DNA of 11,068 nucleotides from UBA7236 sp043727235 (GCA_043727235.1 JAYSYX010000187.1:1-11068); one strand, 5' to 3'. Positions 1 through 7,026 are shown, counted from the first letter of the stretch. Made by a program: numbers and translations. Notes: generated from the sequence alone by a model not told the origin.

Positions 1-355
1 CACGACCGGGGGTATTTCCGAATTTTAATAGAATATTGAGGGATATGCGTTTGTGCAAATTCCATCTTTCAATTGCAAAGGTGAGAATGAATCCCCCTAT
101 ATATAGAAAAATAACATCTTTCATATATTGAGGAGCAACATCTTTGATATCCATAATACCTAATAAAGGAAACAGGATTACCGGCATAAGACTGGTAACA
201 AAAATATTTACAGACTCCGTTACCCACCAATAAGCCATAAGAACGAAAACGCCTGCAGCTTTACATAAAATAAGTTCGTTGCCTTGCAGGCTAAGTAAAT
301 AGGCTGCAAGTATTCCCAAAATCGGTCCGGCCAATAAATTCAGATTTTTACCCAT
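1..355 (-). CDS. SLC13/DASS-family anion:Na+ symporter, N-terminal part (cut by window edge)
   Basis: The minus-strand frame opens with ATG at 355 and stays open for 118 codons to the left edge, so only the N-terminus is present. The peptide begins MGKNLNLLAG and is strongly hydrophobic, with a helix at about residues 5-24, another at 33-46 and a third at 52-68. Two stretches are typical of the divalent anion:sodium symporter (SLC13/DASS, CitT/SdcS-like) N-terminus: AYWWVTESVNIFVTSLMPV (41-59), then DVIFLYIGGFIL...AIERWNLHKR (80-103). Members are inner-membrane carriers that import di- or tricarboxylates, sulfate or phosphate with sodium; the substrate cannot be told from this fragment. No gene follows on its upstream side for 1 kb. 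The family call is quite sure from the motif run; the start is the only ATG giving a normal-length N-terminus. Confidence 0.85.
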   Translation of the reverse strand, partial: MGKNLNLLAGPILGILAAYLLSLQGNELILCKAAGVFVLMAYWWVTESVNIFVTSLMPVILFPLLGIMDIKDVAPQYMKDVIFLYIGGFILTFAIERWNLHKRISLNILLKFGNTPGR

Positions 356-391
356 CTTAATTAAAGCCTAAATGTGCGAAATACATGTCAG

Positions 392-414
392 AAAAAAAAG
401 TGTTGGGTTAACAC
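392..414 (-). terminator. Terminator-like hairpin in the SLC13 gene leader
   Basis: Read on the minus strand, a 5-bp stem (GTGTT/AACAC, loop AACCC) is followed at once by eight T residues. It lies 37 bases or more upstream of the ATG at 355, with no minus-strand gene before it. It could be an attenuator in a long leader or a chance structure. The stem is short and only one of its pairs beyond the AT steps is strong. Confidence 0.3.
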
Positions 415-570
415 CCTGTTCTGATGGTATGAAAAATTAAAGCACAAAGGTTCGCCAATAAACGAAAATGCTACAATCATAAGGGCAATGTAATTAGATT
501 AAGGTTTTCAAAATCTTTTGATAAAACTATTTTAAATTTTCTTTCCGCAGAACCTTTTTTTAATATTTCA

Positions 571-584
571 TCCGCCGCGGCGGA
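571..584. repeat. GC-rich perfect palindrome
   Basis: TCCGCCGCGGCGGA is a perfect 14-base palindrome in very AT-rich surroundings. Its outer sequence (TCCGCC...GGCGGAC) resembles the right end of the element at 961-994, so both may belong to one family of short mobile palindromes. No direct repeats flank this copy. Confidence 0.6.
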
Positions 585-609
585 CTAGGCAAATTTGATC
601 GAATTCGAA

Positions 610-1170
610 CTACCGATATCACATCCGCCATGCCTACGGCACTTTTTAAAATTTTCATGTGGATATGATATCAATTCAATTCTAAATTTCTTGATCATAA
701 GATCAGTCCTGTAGGGACGACATATAAAAATGTTTTGGAAAGAATGGAATTTTCAATGATTCATAATAGTTTAAAAAATGGATTCATTTAATGTTCTAAT
801 TTACAATCACCTAAACTTGAAGATATTCCTCCGCTTGAACATTTGTTACATGTCGTCCCTACGGGACTTGGGTGATATTGGTTGGACTGGTGCTACCGAT
901 ATTTCGTCCCTAACGGGACTATCATTTTTCAAAATCGGATGATTTATTGGATGAGTAATGGGTTATCCTCCTTCGTTAAGCTACGGCGGACAAGTGAGTA
1001 ATGTTTTATTTCAATGGAAATCTGAACTGGAGTTAATTTAAAAAGTCCCAGAGGGACGGCATATCGGTAGCCATCTCATAAAAAAGAATTCCCAAGTCCT
1101 GTAGGGACGAAATATCGGTAGTATAATGTAGCGATTTTACAAAAATCCCGTAGGGATGACATATTTCTAG
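610..1170. repeat. Cluster of seven dispersed hairpin elements (GTCCC-loop-GGGAC with ATATCGGTAG tail)
   Basis: The hairpin cores lie at 630-642, 706-718, 855-867, 906-919, 1045-1057, 1096-1108 and 1145-1157. Each has a 5-bp arm and a 3-4 base loop. A tail reading GACGAAATATCGGTAG or close to it is well kept at 893-919, 1045-1070 and 1096-1121, and degenerate in the others. Copies 1, 3 and 4 are inverted relative to copies 2, 5, 6 and 7. The stem is kept through paired changes: the outer G-C pair is A-T at 1145/1157, and the third C-G pair is G-C at 632/640. The pattern is like bacterial REP elements; no RAYT transposase is present in the window. Confidence 0.85.
952..1003. mobile_element. 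34-bp MITE-like palindromic element with 9-bp flanking direct repeats
   Basis: The 34 bases at 961-994 contain an imperfect palindrome (TCCTCCTTCG, spacer TTAAG, CTACGGCGGA). They sit between two exact copies of TGAGTAATG at 952-960 and 995-1003. That arrangement is what a small inserted element with a 9-bp target-site duplication would leave. It encodes nothing. The insertion reading is inference; the direct repeats themselves are plain in the sequence. Confidence 0.5.
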
Positions 1171-1362
1171 TTTCAACTTAGGTTCAACTTTCAAACGTTA
1201 AGAGAAATTTCAATGTTTGGTCAACGCGATTTACCCTAAATATAATTAAATTGATTAAGAAATCTAAAATCACACCAATTCAATAACGAATATTTATTTA
1301 TCGTTTTTGAAAAGGCAATTAAAACCAAGTTTGAATTTAGAATGTAAACAATCAAATGAATG

Positions 1363-1372
1363 TATAATTTTG
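1363..1372 (+). promoter_or_regulatory. Possible Bacteroidota -7 box before dapD
   Basis: TAATTTTG at 1365-1372 fits the Bacteroidota sigma -7 consensus TAnnTTTG. It ends only four bases before the dapD ATG at 1377, so transcription would begin at or near the start codon. I see no matching -33 TTTG at the usual spacing, so this remains weak. Confidence 0.35.
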
Positions 1373-1376
1373 CAAC

Positions 1377-2183
1377 ATGCAGCAAATAATTGAAAAAGCT
1401 TGGTCAAACAGGGCTTTGTTGAAGGAAGAAAATGTTCAGGATACGATACGCGAAGTGATATCCCTTTTGGATAGAGGTGAAATTCGTATAGCTGAAAAAA
1501 TTAACGGGAATTGGGAAGTGCACGAATGGATAAAAAAAGCAGTCATTCTCTATTTTCCTATTCAGCAAATGCAAACCATGGAAATTCCCCCTTTCGAATT
1601 TCACGACAAAATTCCTTTAAAAAGTGGATTCGCAGCGAAAGGAATTCGGGTTGTTCCGCACGGAATTGCCCGATATGGCAGTTTTCTTGCCCCAGGCGTA
1701 ATTTTGATGCCTTCCTACGTGAATATTGGCGCCTACGTTGATGCTAACACCATGGTTGACACCTGGGCAACGGTAGGCAGTTGCGCTCAAATAGGCAAAA
1801 ACGTGCACCTGAGTGGCGGGGTTGGCATTGGGGGTGTTTTGGAGCCCGTTCAGGCTAGTCCGGTAATAATTGAGGATAATTGTTTTATTGGGTCACGTTG
1901 TATCGTGGTGGAAGGTGCTTTAATTGAGGAAGAAGCAGTTTTAGGTGCCAATGTGGTGATCACGCAATCAACGAAAATTATTGATATTACAGGTGATGAA
2001 CCGATTGAGTATAAAGGAAGGGTTCCTGCAAGGTCAGTAGTGATTCCGGGTTCCTATACCAAAAAATTTCCTGCCGGCGATTATCAGGTTCCATGCGCAC
2101 TGATAATTGGAACTAGAAAAGAAAGCACAGATAAAAAGGTGAGTCTGAACGATGCGTTAAGGGAAAATAACGTTGCAGTTTGA
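1377..2183 (+). CDS. dapD: 2,3,4,5-tetrahydropyridine-2,6-dicarboxylate N-succinyltransferase
   Basis: This cytoplasmic enzyme transfers succinyl from succinyl-CoA to tetrahydrodipicolinate, in the succinylase branch of diaminopimelate and lysine synthesis, feeding peptidoglycan and protein. The 268-residue length is close to the usual 270-275. The N-terminal helical region (1-95) carries the family pattern EVISLLDRGEIRIAEKINGNW (26-46). Residues about 105-225 form the hexapeptide left-handed beta-helix typical of trimeric acyltransferases. MVDTWATVGSCAQIGKNVHL (126-145) and GIGGVLEPVQA (150-160) are DapD signatures. D128 and E179 (in VVEGA) fit the catalytic Asp and Glu known in the family. 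The start is supported by the match to the DapD N-terminus (MQQ..IIE.A). It is the first of four plus-strand genes, 68 bases before the next. Confidence 0.96.
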   Translation: MQQIIEKAWSNRALLKEENVQDTIREVISLLDRGEIRIAEKINGNWEVHEWIKKAVILYFPIQQMQTMEIPPFEFHDKIPLKSGFAAKGIRVVPHGIARYGSFLAPGVILMPSYVNIGAYVDANTMVDTWATVGSCAQIGKNVHLSGGVGIGGVLEPVQASPVIIEDNCFIGSRCIVVEGALIEEEAVLGANVVITQSTKIIDITGDEPIEYKGRVPARSVVIPGSYTKKFPAGDYQVPCALIIGTRKESTDKKVSLNDALRENNVAV

Positions 2184-2251
2184 ACGCAATCTATCTCGAT
2201 CTTAATTTTATTATCCTGAAATTAAAAAATAAATAATTTTTCACCTAATCA

Positions 2252-3706
2252 ATGGTTGATCCAAAGACACATAAAATAAATTTTCATTTTTCGAAAGAGG
2301 AAAAATTTCTTTTCGAAAAAATCACTGCCGTGTCGGAGGAGTTGAATTACCCATGTTATATTGTTGGAGGATATGTGCGCGATAAATTATTATATCGCGA
2401 TTTTAAAAAGGATATCGATTTTGTTTGTGTGGGAAGTGGCATTGAGCTTGCAAAAAAAATCGCCTCTCTCCTTCCGGGAAAACCTTTGGTTAATGAATAT
2501 AAAAATTTCGGGACCGCCCATTTTACTTATGCGGGTTTAGAACTTGAATTTGTTGGAGCGAGAAAAGAATCCTATCAAAGGGAATCGAGAAAACCGATAG
2601 TTGAAGATGGCACATTGGAAGATGATCAATTGCGTCGTGATTTCTCCATAAATGCAATGGCTATTTCACTTCAAAAAAGAGATTGGGGAATATTGGTGGA
2701 CCCATTTAATGGAATGCAAGATCTGGAGGATAAAATTCTTCGTACACCAACAGATCCGAATATTACTTTTTCTGATGACCCATTGCGTATGATGCGTGCG
2801 ATCAGATTTGCCACGCAATTGGATTTTACTATAGAACAAAGTACTTTAGATGCAATTACCAATAACAAAGAACGCATTAACATTATATCTCAGGAAAGGA
2901 TCACCGACGAATTAAATAAAATAATTTTGGCTGTAACACCTTCCAAAGGATTTATTCTGTTATCAGAAACCGGCTTATTGGAAATTATTTTTCCTGAATT
3001 TTATAATTTACATGGAACGGAAATAATCGATGGTAAAGGACATAAAAATAATTTTTATCACACATTAGAGGTGCTTGATAATTTAGTTCCTTACACTAAT
3101 GATCTGTGGTTGCGCTGGGCTGCTATTTTACATGATATTGCAAAACCCGCTACAAAAAAATTTGATGTAAAAATTGGATGGACCTTTCATGGTCATGAAG
3201 TAGTTGGGGCACGCATGACAAAACAGATATTTAAAAAATTAAAATTACCATTGCAAAATGAAATGCGTTTTGTTGAGAAATTAGTTTTATTGCACTTGCG
3301 ACCAATATCCCTCACCAAAGAAAATGTAACCGACAGTGCAATTCGCAGATTATTATTTGAAGCAGGTGATGATATGGAGAGTCTCCTTTTATTGTGTAAT
3401 GCCGACATCACCACAAAAAATCGTTTAAAAGTAAAACGCTACCGCGAAAATTTTGAAATGGTGAAACAAAAGATCATAGATCTGGAAGAACGCGATCATC
3501 TTCGAAATTTTCAACCTCCAATTACGGGCGAAATAATAATGCAAACATTTAATCTCAAACCCGGTCGTGAAGTTGGATTAATAAAAGATCATATTCGCGA
3601 AGCAATTTTGGATGGCGTTATTCCGAATAATTATGATGCCGCATATCAATTAATGTTGGATAAAGGAGTAGAGTTGGGGTTGAAGAATGAAAGAATGAAA
3701 GAATGA
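2252..3706 (+). CDS. CCA tRNA nucleotidyltransferase / poly(A) polymerase family protein with HD domain
   Basis: The protein most likely adds or repairs the 3' CCA of tRNA, using CTP and ATP. The head domain has the class II nucleotidyltransferase signature: GGYVRD (39-44), the metal-binding pair D54 and D56 in KDIDFV, then RRDFSINAMA (128-137) and DDPLRMMRAIRFA (175-187). A C-terminal HD phosphohydrolase region follows, with H270, HD at 294-295 (LHDIAKPATK) and HGHE (313-316). The 484-residue length is normal for HD-containing members in this phylum. Some bacteria split CCA-adding between CC- and A-adding enzymes, or use a poly(A) polymerase paralogue, so exact specificity is not certain. 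The last seven residues (KNERMKE) and the stop lie in the GAATGAAA tandem repeat, so the C-terminus may vary between strains. It precedes miaA, another tRNA-maturation gene. Confidence 0.92.
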   Translation: MVDPKTHKINFHFSKEEKFLFEKITAVSEELNYPCYIVGGYVRDKLLYRDFKKDIDFVCVGSGIELAKKIASLLPGKPLVNEYKNFGTAHFTYAGLELEFVGARKESYQRESRKPIVEDGTLEDDQLRRDFSINAMAISLQKRDWGILVDPFNGMQDLEDKILRTPTDPNITFSDDPLRMMRAIRFATQLDFTIEQSTLDAITNNKERINIISQERITDELNKIILAVTPSKGFILLSETGLLEIIFPEFYNLHGTEIIDGKGHKNNFYHTLEVLDNLVPYTNDLWLRWAAILHDIAKPATKKFDVKIGWTFHGHEVVGARMTKQIFKKLKLPLQNEMRFVEKLVLLHLRPISLTKENVTDSAIRRLLFEAGDDMESLLLLCNADITTKNRLKVKRYRENFEMVKQKIIDLEERDHLRNFQPPITGEIIMQTFNLKPGREVGLIKDHIREAILDGVIPNNYDAAYQLMLDKGVELGLKNERMKE

Positions 3707-3764
3707 AAGAATGAAAGAATGAAGGAATGAAGGAATGAAGGAATGAAAGAATGAAAGAATGAAG
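3682..3764. repeat. Period-8 tandem repeat (GAATGAAA/GAATGAAG)
   Basis: About ten units of an 8-base motif with A/G exchange at its last base run from inside the end of the CCA-enzyme gene into the spacer. Because 8 is not a multiple of 3, gain or loss of a unit changes the frame. Every unit carries ATGA, so a start and a stop recur throughout. Slippage would alter only the extreme C-terminus of the enzyme. Confidence 0.9.
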
Positions 3765-3807
3765 CCCTCGACCTACCAGGTTTTTTTTAACCTGTGAGGT
3801 CTGAGGG
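3765..3807. repeat. Palindromic element, copy 1 (GACCT...AGGTC)
   Basis: The arms CCCTC + ACCTaccAGGTT pair with AACCTgtgAGGT + GAGGG around a T-rich centre. It closely resembles 3861-3897 and shares its arms with the better palindrome at 7168-7198. The eight T residues lie within the loop and upper arm, not after the stem, so it is not a standard intrinsic terminator. Confidence 0.75.
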
Positions 3808-3816
3808 AAGGGGGAA

Positions 3817-3857
3817 AAAATGAAGGAATGAAAGAATGAAAAAATGAAAAAATGAAA
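3817..3857. repeat. Second period-8 tandem block (AATGAAAG/AATGAAAA)
   Basis: Five units of the motif seen at 3682-3764 recur, drifting to AATGAAAA at the right end. This block and the palindrome after it repeat the order of block and palindrome just upstream, which suggests that a composite unit was duplicated. Confidence 0.8.
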
Positions 3858-3860
3858 CCT

Positions 3861-3897
3861 TCGACCTACCAGGTTTTTTTTAACCTATGAGGTCCGA
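3861..3897. repeat. Palindromic element, copy 2 (GACCT...AGGTC)
   Basis: Like copy 1 at 3765-3807, with GACCTACCAGGT, a T run, then AACCTATGAGGTC. The lower stem is TCG/CGA here instead of CCCTC/GAGGG, so the flanks differ in sequence yet still pair. It ends 37 bases before the miaA ATG. Confidence 0.75.
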
Positions 3898-3933
3898 CGC
3901 TACTAACAAAATCAAACCAAACAATATTTTAAT

Positions 3934-4842
3934 ATGACTCAAAAACACCTTATCGTAATAGCAGGTCCCACAGCAGTGGGCAAAACCGCTATTGCAATAA
4001 GGCTTGCGCAACATTTTAATACGGAAATAATTTCGGCGGATGCAAGGCAGTTTTATCGGGAAATGAATATAGGTACAGCTAAACCTACTGAAGAGCAATT
4101 AAAATTAATACCTCATCATTTTATAAATTTTTTATCCGTAAAAGATGTTTATGACGCTGGTCAATATGAAAAAGATGTTTTGCAGAAATTAAATGAATTA
4201 TTTAATATTCACGATATTGTAATACTAACCGGGGGCGCTGGATTATTTATTAAGGCAGTAACCGATGGTTTAGATGTATTGCCATCAGCAGATCCTGATA
4301 TCAGAGAATCGCTGCAGGAATTATATGATACGCAGGGAATTGAAGCCTTGCAAATTAAACTGGAAGATGTGGATCCTGATTATTATAAAAAAGTAGATAT
4401 TCAAAATCCGGTGCGCTTGATCAGAGCATTGGAAGTATTTTATGCTACGGGGAGACCAATTTCTTCCTTTCATATACGGGAAACTCCAGAAAGACCATTT
4501 AAATCAATTAAGATCTGTCTGGATCAGGAAAGAGAAACTTTATATCAAATTATAAACGACCGGGTAGATAAAATGTTTGAGGACGGATTATTAAATGAGG
4601 CTAAAAAATTATTCCCGCTTCGCCATTTAAATGCTTTACAAACTGTAGGATATTCAGAACTCTTTGACCATTTCGAAAATACCATCGACCTTAAAATAGC
4701 AAAAGAAAAAATAAAACAAACCACCCGAAACTACGCCAAACGTCAAATGACATGGTTTAGAAAAGACAAAGAATTTGTTTGGGTGAGTGCTAATGACTTT
4801 GAGCAAATTCAATCTATCATCGAGGCTAAATTACCAAATTGA
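3934..4842 (+). CDS. miaA: tRNA dimethylallyltransferase
   Basis: MiaA transfers a dimethylallyl group from DMAPP to N6 of A37 in tRNAs reading UNN codons, steadying codon-anticodon pairing. The 302-residue length matches the family. Seen in order: P-loop GPTAVGKT (11-18); SADARQFYREMNIGTAKP (34-51), the substrate and A37-binding region with the conserved Asp at 36; HHF at 61-63 and DVYDAGQYEKD (71-81); LTGGAGLFIKAVTDGLD (98-114); QTVGYSELFDHF; and near the end RNYAKRQMTWFRKD, the family's tRNA-contacting pattern. The start is the first ATG before the P-loop at the normal distance. Bacteroidota often carry two MiaA paralogues; which this is cannot be told here. The final residues KLPN and the TGA stop fall in the left arm of a large inverted repeat. 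Confidence 0.96.
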   Translation: MTQKHLIVIAGPTAVGKTAIAIRLAQHFNTEIISADARQFYREMNIGTAKPTEEQLKLIPHHFINFLSVKDVYDAGQYEKDVLQKLNELFNIHDIVILTGGAGLFIKAVTDGLDVLPSADPDIRESLQELYDTQGIEALQIKLEDVDPDYYKKVDIQNPVRLIRALEVFYATGRPISSFHIRETPERPFKSIKICLDQERETLYQIINDRVDKMFEDGLLNEAKKLFPLRHLNALQTVGYSELFDHFENTIDLKIAKEKIKQTTRNYAKRQMTWFRKDKEFVWVSANDFEQIQSIIEAKLPN

Positions 4843-4885
4843 AAATTATCCAATTGTCAATTTGGTAATTTTCAATTTGGTAATT
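4829..4885. repeat. 27-base inverted repeat across the miaA stop codon
   Basis: The left arm (4829-4855) and right arm (4859-4885) pair with only about two mismatches around a 3-base loop. The motif inside is a period-14 repeat, CAATTTGGTAATTT. The miaA stop (4840-4842) is inside the left arm. The transcript would fold into a long AU-rich stem, but no T run follows, so a role as a classical terminator is not supported. Bases 4857-4885 recur exactly at 10260-10288. Confidence 0.85.
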
Positions 4886-4912
4886 GATTGTTTCCAGAAA
4901 CATTAATGTAAC

Positions 4913-5422
4913 ATGAAAAAAGTACTTCTCCTCTCCGACACTCATAGTTTTCTCGATGATAAGATCATTGCACATTGCGATTGGGCGGATGAGATATGGC
5001 ATGCGGGTGATATTGGGAATGTTGAAGTTGCCGACAGGTTGGAAAAAATAAAACCCATGCGCGCGGTATATGGAAATATTGATGGGAAAGACATACGTGT
5101 TATTTATCCGCTCGACAATCGGTTTACCATTGATGGGTTTGATGTTTGGATCACTCACATCGGAGGTTACCCGGGACATTATGAAAAAAGGGTAAGACAA
5201 ATATTAGAAATCAATCCTCCCCAATTATTTATTTGTGGGCACTCCCACATTTTAAAAGTAATGCGCGACCAGAAATATAATATGTTATGCATGAATCCAG
5301 GGGCTGCCGGTGTTCATGGTTTTCACAAAATGGGAACTATGATCAGGTTTTCTATAAATGCCGGAAAAATACTCCAACCGGAAGTTATTGAACTTGGCAA
5401 ACGAGGAAGTATAACTTCATAA
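4913..5422 (+). CDS. YfcE/MJ0936-type metallophosphoesterase
   Basis: This is a small cytoplasmic calcineurin-like phosphoesterase with a two-metal centre; relatives hydrolyse phosphodiesters in vitro and their natural substrate is usually unknown. All metal-site motifs are present: DTH with D9 and H11, GD at 32-33 (HAGDIGN), GNID with N55, TH with H82, and the GHSH signature with H110 and H112. The 169-residue length is normal for this minimal family (about 160-185). The ATG at 4913 is chosen because MKKVLLLSDTH is the standard N-terminus. It lies 70 bases after miaA, in the same direction, beyond the inverted repeat, and is followed by the long repeat array. No clear terminator is seen after the stop. 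Confidence 0.93.
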   Translation: MKKVLLLSDTHSFLDDKIIAHCDWADEIWHAGDIGNVEVADRLEKIKPMRAVYGNIDGKDIRVIYPLDNRFTIDGFDVWITHIGGYPGHYEKRVRQILEINPPQLFICGHSHILKVMRDQKYNMLCMNPGAAGVHGFHKMGTMIRFSINAGKILQPEVIELGKRGSITS

Positions 5423-5491
5423 AAATAGTTTCCGGTGATAACTTAAATAAAGCAGCGATTAAAATATATAAATTCACTGCATGAAAATTAA

Positions 5492-6102
5492 CACGACCTT
5501 CAGGACTTGGATTATACACAACAAAAACTCGAGCACCAAATCGCAGATTAAACTAAACAATAAACACGACCTTTAGGTCGTGGATTATACACGACAAAAA
5601 CTCGAGCACCATATTGCAGATTAAACGAAACATTAAACACGACCTTTAGGTCGTGGATTATAAACAACAATAACTCCCCACCATATCGCAGATTAAACTA
5701 AACAATAAACACGACCTTTAGGTCGTGGATTATACACAACAAAAACTCGAGCACCATATTGCAGATTAAACGAAACAATAAAAACGACCTTTAAGTCGTG
5801 GATTATACACAACAAAAACTCGAGCACCATATTGCAGATTAAATGAAACATTAAACACGACCTTTAGGTTGTGGATTATAAACAACAATAACTACTACCT
5901 TATCGCAGATCAAAAGAACATTAAACACGACCTTTAGGTCGTGGATTATAAACAACAATAACTACTACCAAATCGCAGATCAAACGAAACAATAAACACG
6001 ACCTTTAGGTCGTGGATTAAAAACAACAATAACTCCCACCATATCGCAGATTAAACTAAACAATAAACACGACCTTTAGGTCGTGGATTAAAACAAACAA
6101 TA
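5492..6102. repeat. Tandem array: eight 70-73 bp units plus a partial ninth, each with a palindromic core
   Basis: Units start at 5492, 5565, 5638, 5710, 5783, 5856, 5926, 5997 and 6068 (the last is partial), giving lengths 73, 73, 72, 73, 73, 70, 71 and 71. Each opens with CACGACCTTTAGGTCGTG or a near copy, a perfect 8-bp inverted repeat about TT. The rest is AT-rich and reads in two variants: A (ACAAAAACTCGAGCACC) in units 1, 2, 4 and 5; B (ACAATAACTNC) in 3, 6, 7, 8 and 9. The order AAB-AAB-BB suggests that trimers were duplicated. The whole unit is repeated, with no unique spacers, so it is not a CRISPR array. No frame is kept through it. Confidence 0.93.
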
Positions 6103-6105
6103 TAC

Positions 6106-6266
6106 CCTGGCTTTAGCCAAATAAATGTTCAGGTTAAATAGGATTTTGCATTTAGAAAAAATAATTACAACATACATCTCTTAGATTAATACAAACATTC
6201 CATGGCCCTGAAAAAAATTACATCCTGAATAGCAACTTTAGGTAAAATGGAACCTGGCTTTAGCCC
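6106..6266. repeat. Two copies of a CCTGGCTTTAGCC palindrome
   Basis: CCTGGCTTTAGCC occurs at 6106-6118 and again at 6253-6265, with GGCT-TT-AGCC as the palindromic core. Its design (4 or more base arms around TT) mirrors the core of the neighbouring 73-bp array but the arm sequence differs. Confidence 0.55.
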
Positions 6267-6561
6267 AAATGGTCAACCTTTGAAGCAAAAATTCGCGGTT
6301 TATTTTGATTTTCAGCATTCCCATAAATTAATTCGGAAATTTTGTCAATTAATTACCATCCAACCTGCCAATTTGTGTAGGCTCGAATATCACTTTCTAA
6401 CATTTTGTCAGCCAACGATAGCATAAATCGGTTTGGTATTTAGTTTGTCCAAAACATCTCGCAATTGCAAAATAAAGATTCAAAACAATTGAACAGTATA
6501 GCTAGACAGCTCAACTTAAAATTGAAAATTATTTAATAATTAAAACAAATAAACAAACGAT

Positions 6562-6999
6562 ATGTTAACCGTAAGACGTAGACCAAACGGAGTTCCTGCA
6601 TTAGTAAATGTATTTGAGAACTTCTTCAACAACAATTTCCCTGAAAAATATCTTGAAGATAAGGGCGAATTTATTCCATCTGTAAATGTTTCTGAAACCG
6701 AAAAGGAATTCAAATTAGAATTTGCTGTTCCCGGTTTTGAAAAACAAAATTTTGATGTGCAGATCGACAAAGAGTACCTGACCATTTCCGGTAAAAAAGA
6801 AATAAATAACGAGGTAAAAGAAAAAAATTACAGCAGAAAAGAATTTTCTTTCGGCAGTTTCAAACGCACATTTACTTTACCCGAAAATGTTGCAGCCGAT
6901 AAAATAGAAGCTATTTATGAAAATGGAATTCTTCATCTTAACCTCCCTAAAAAAGAAGTAAATGTGGAAACAACCATTAAAAAAGTGGAAATTAAATAA
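6562..6999 (+). CDS. Hsp20/alpha-crystallin family small heat-shock protein
   Basis: This is an ATP-independent holdase chaperone that binds unfolding proteins in the cytoplasm as a large oligomer. The 145-residue length is typical. Residues 1-37 are the variable N-terminal arm, rich in Phe and Asn (VFENFFNNNF). The alpha-crystallin domain runs from about 38 to 131 and includes the start FIPSVNVSETEKEFKLEFAVPGF (37-59) and the signature AIYENGILHLNLPK (117-130), matching A-x-x-x-N-G-v-L-x-i-x-l-P-K. A C-terminal V-E-I at 142-144 fits the I/V-x-I/V motif that docks subunits together. It is monocistronic: a 1.1-kb gene-free region lies upstream and a strong terminator follows. I see no recognisable CIRCE or other heat-shock operator in its leader. 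Confidence 0.95.
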   Translation: MLTVRRRPNGVPALVNVFENFFNNNFPEKYLEDKGEFIPSVNVSETEKEFKLEFAVPGFEKQNFDVQIDKEYLTISGKKEINNEVKEKNYSRKEFSFGSFKRTFTLPENVAADKIEAIYENGILHLNLPKKEVNVETTIKKVEIK

Positions 7000-7026
7000 G
7001 TGTGAGTTAGGTTGGTTTTATTAAAT

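Larger units (their letters stand above)
356..1376. other. Gene-free spacer rich in short palindromes
   Basis: About 1 kb between the divergent SLC13 and dapD genes holds no credible reading frame and no recognisable RNA gene. What it does hold is a set of small inverted repeats: an AT-rich one at 504-527, a GC-rich one at 571-584, seven copies of a GTCCC...GGGAC hairpin element between 610 and 1170, and an element at 961-994 between direct repeats. The stretch 1171-1340 is AT-rich and I see nothing specific in it. Confidence 0.75.
5423..6561. other. Gene-free region between the phosphoesterase and hsp20
   Basis: No credible gene on either strand. The left half is filled by the 73-bp tandem array (5492-6102). 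From 6121 to 6561 I see only AT-rich sequence, two copies of a GGCTTTAGCC palindrome (6106-6120 and 6253-6266) and the A-rich leader of hsp20. Confidence 0.75.

Noticed and set aside
3765..3807. Intrinsic terminator of the CCA-enzyme gene
   Set aside because: The T run is inside the palindrome rather than after it, and no T run follows the right arm.
4890..4901. GTTTCCAGAAAC as an operator before the phosphoesterase
   Set aside because: A 5-base inverted repeat is expected by chance in such AT-rich sequence and no second copy or regulator is present.
4826..5200. 124-codon minus-strand reading frame
   Set aside because: It is antisense to the phosphoesterase gene, whose metal-site motifs are complete, and its tail translates the inverted repeat.
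5492..6102. CRISPR array
   Set aside because: The whole 70-73 bp unit repeats, including the part that would be the spacer; there are no unique spacers and no cas genes.
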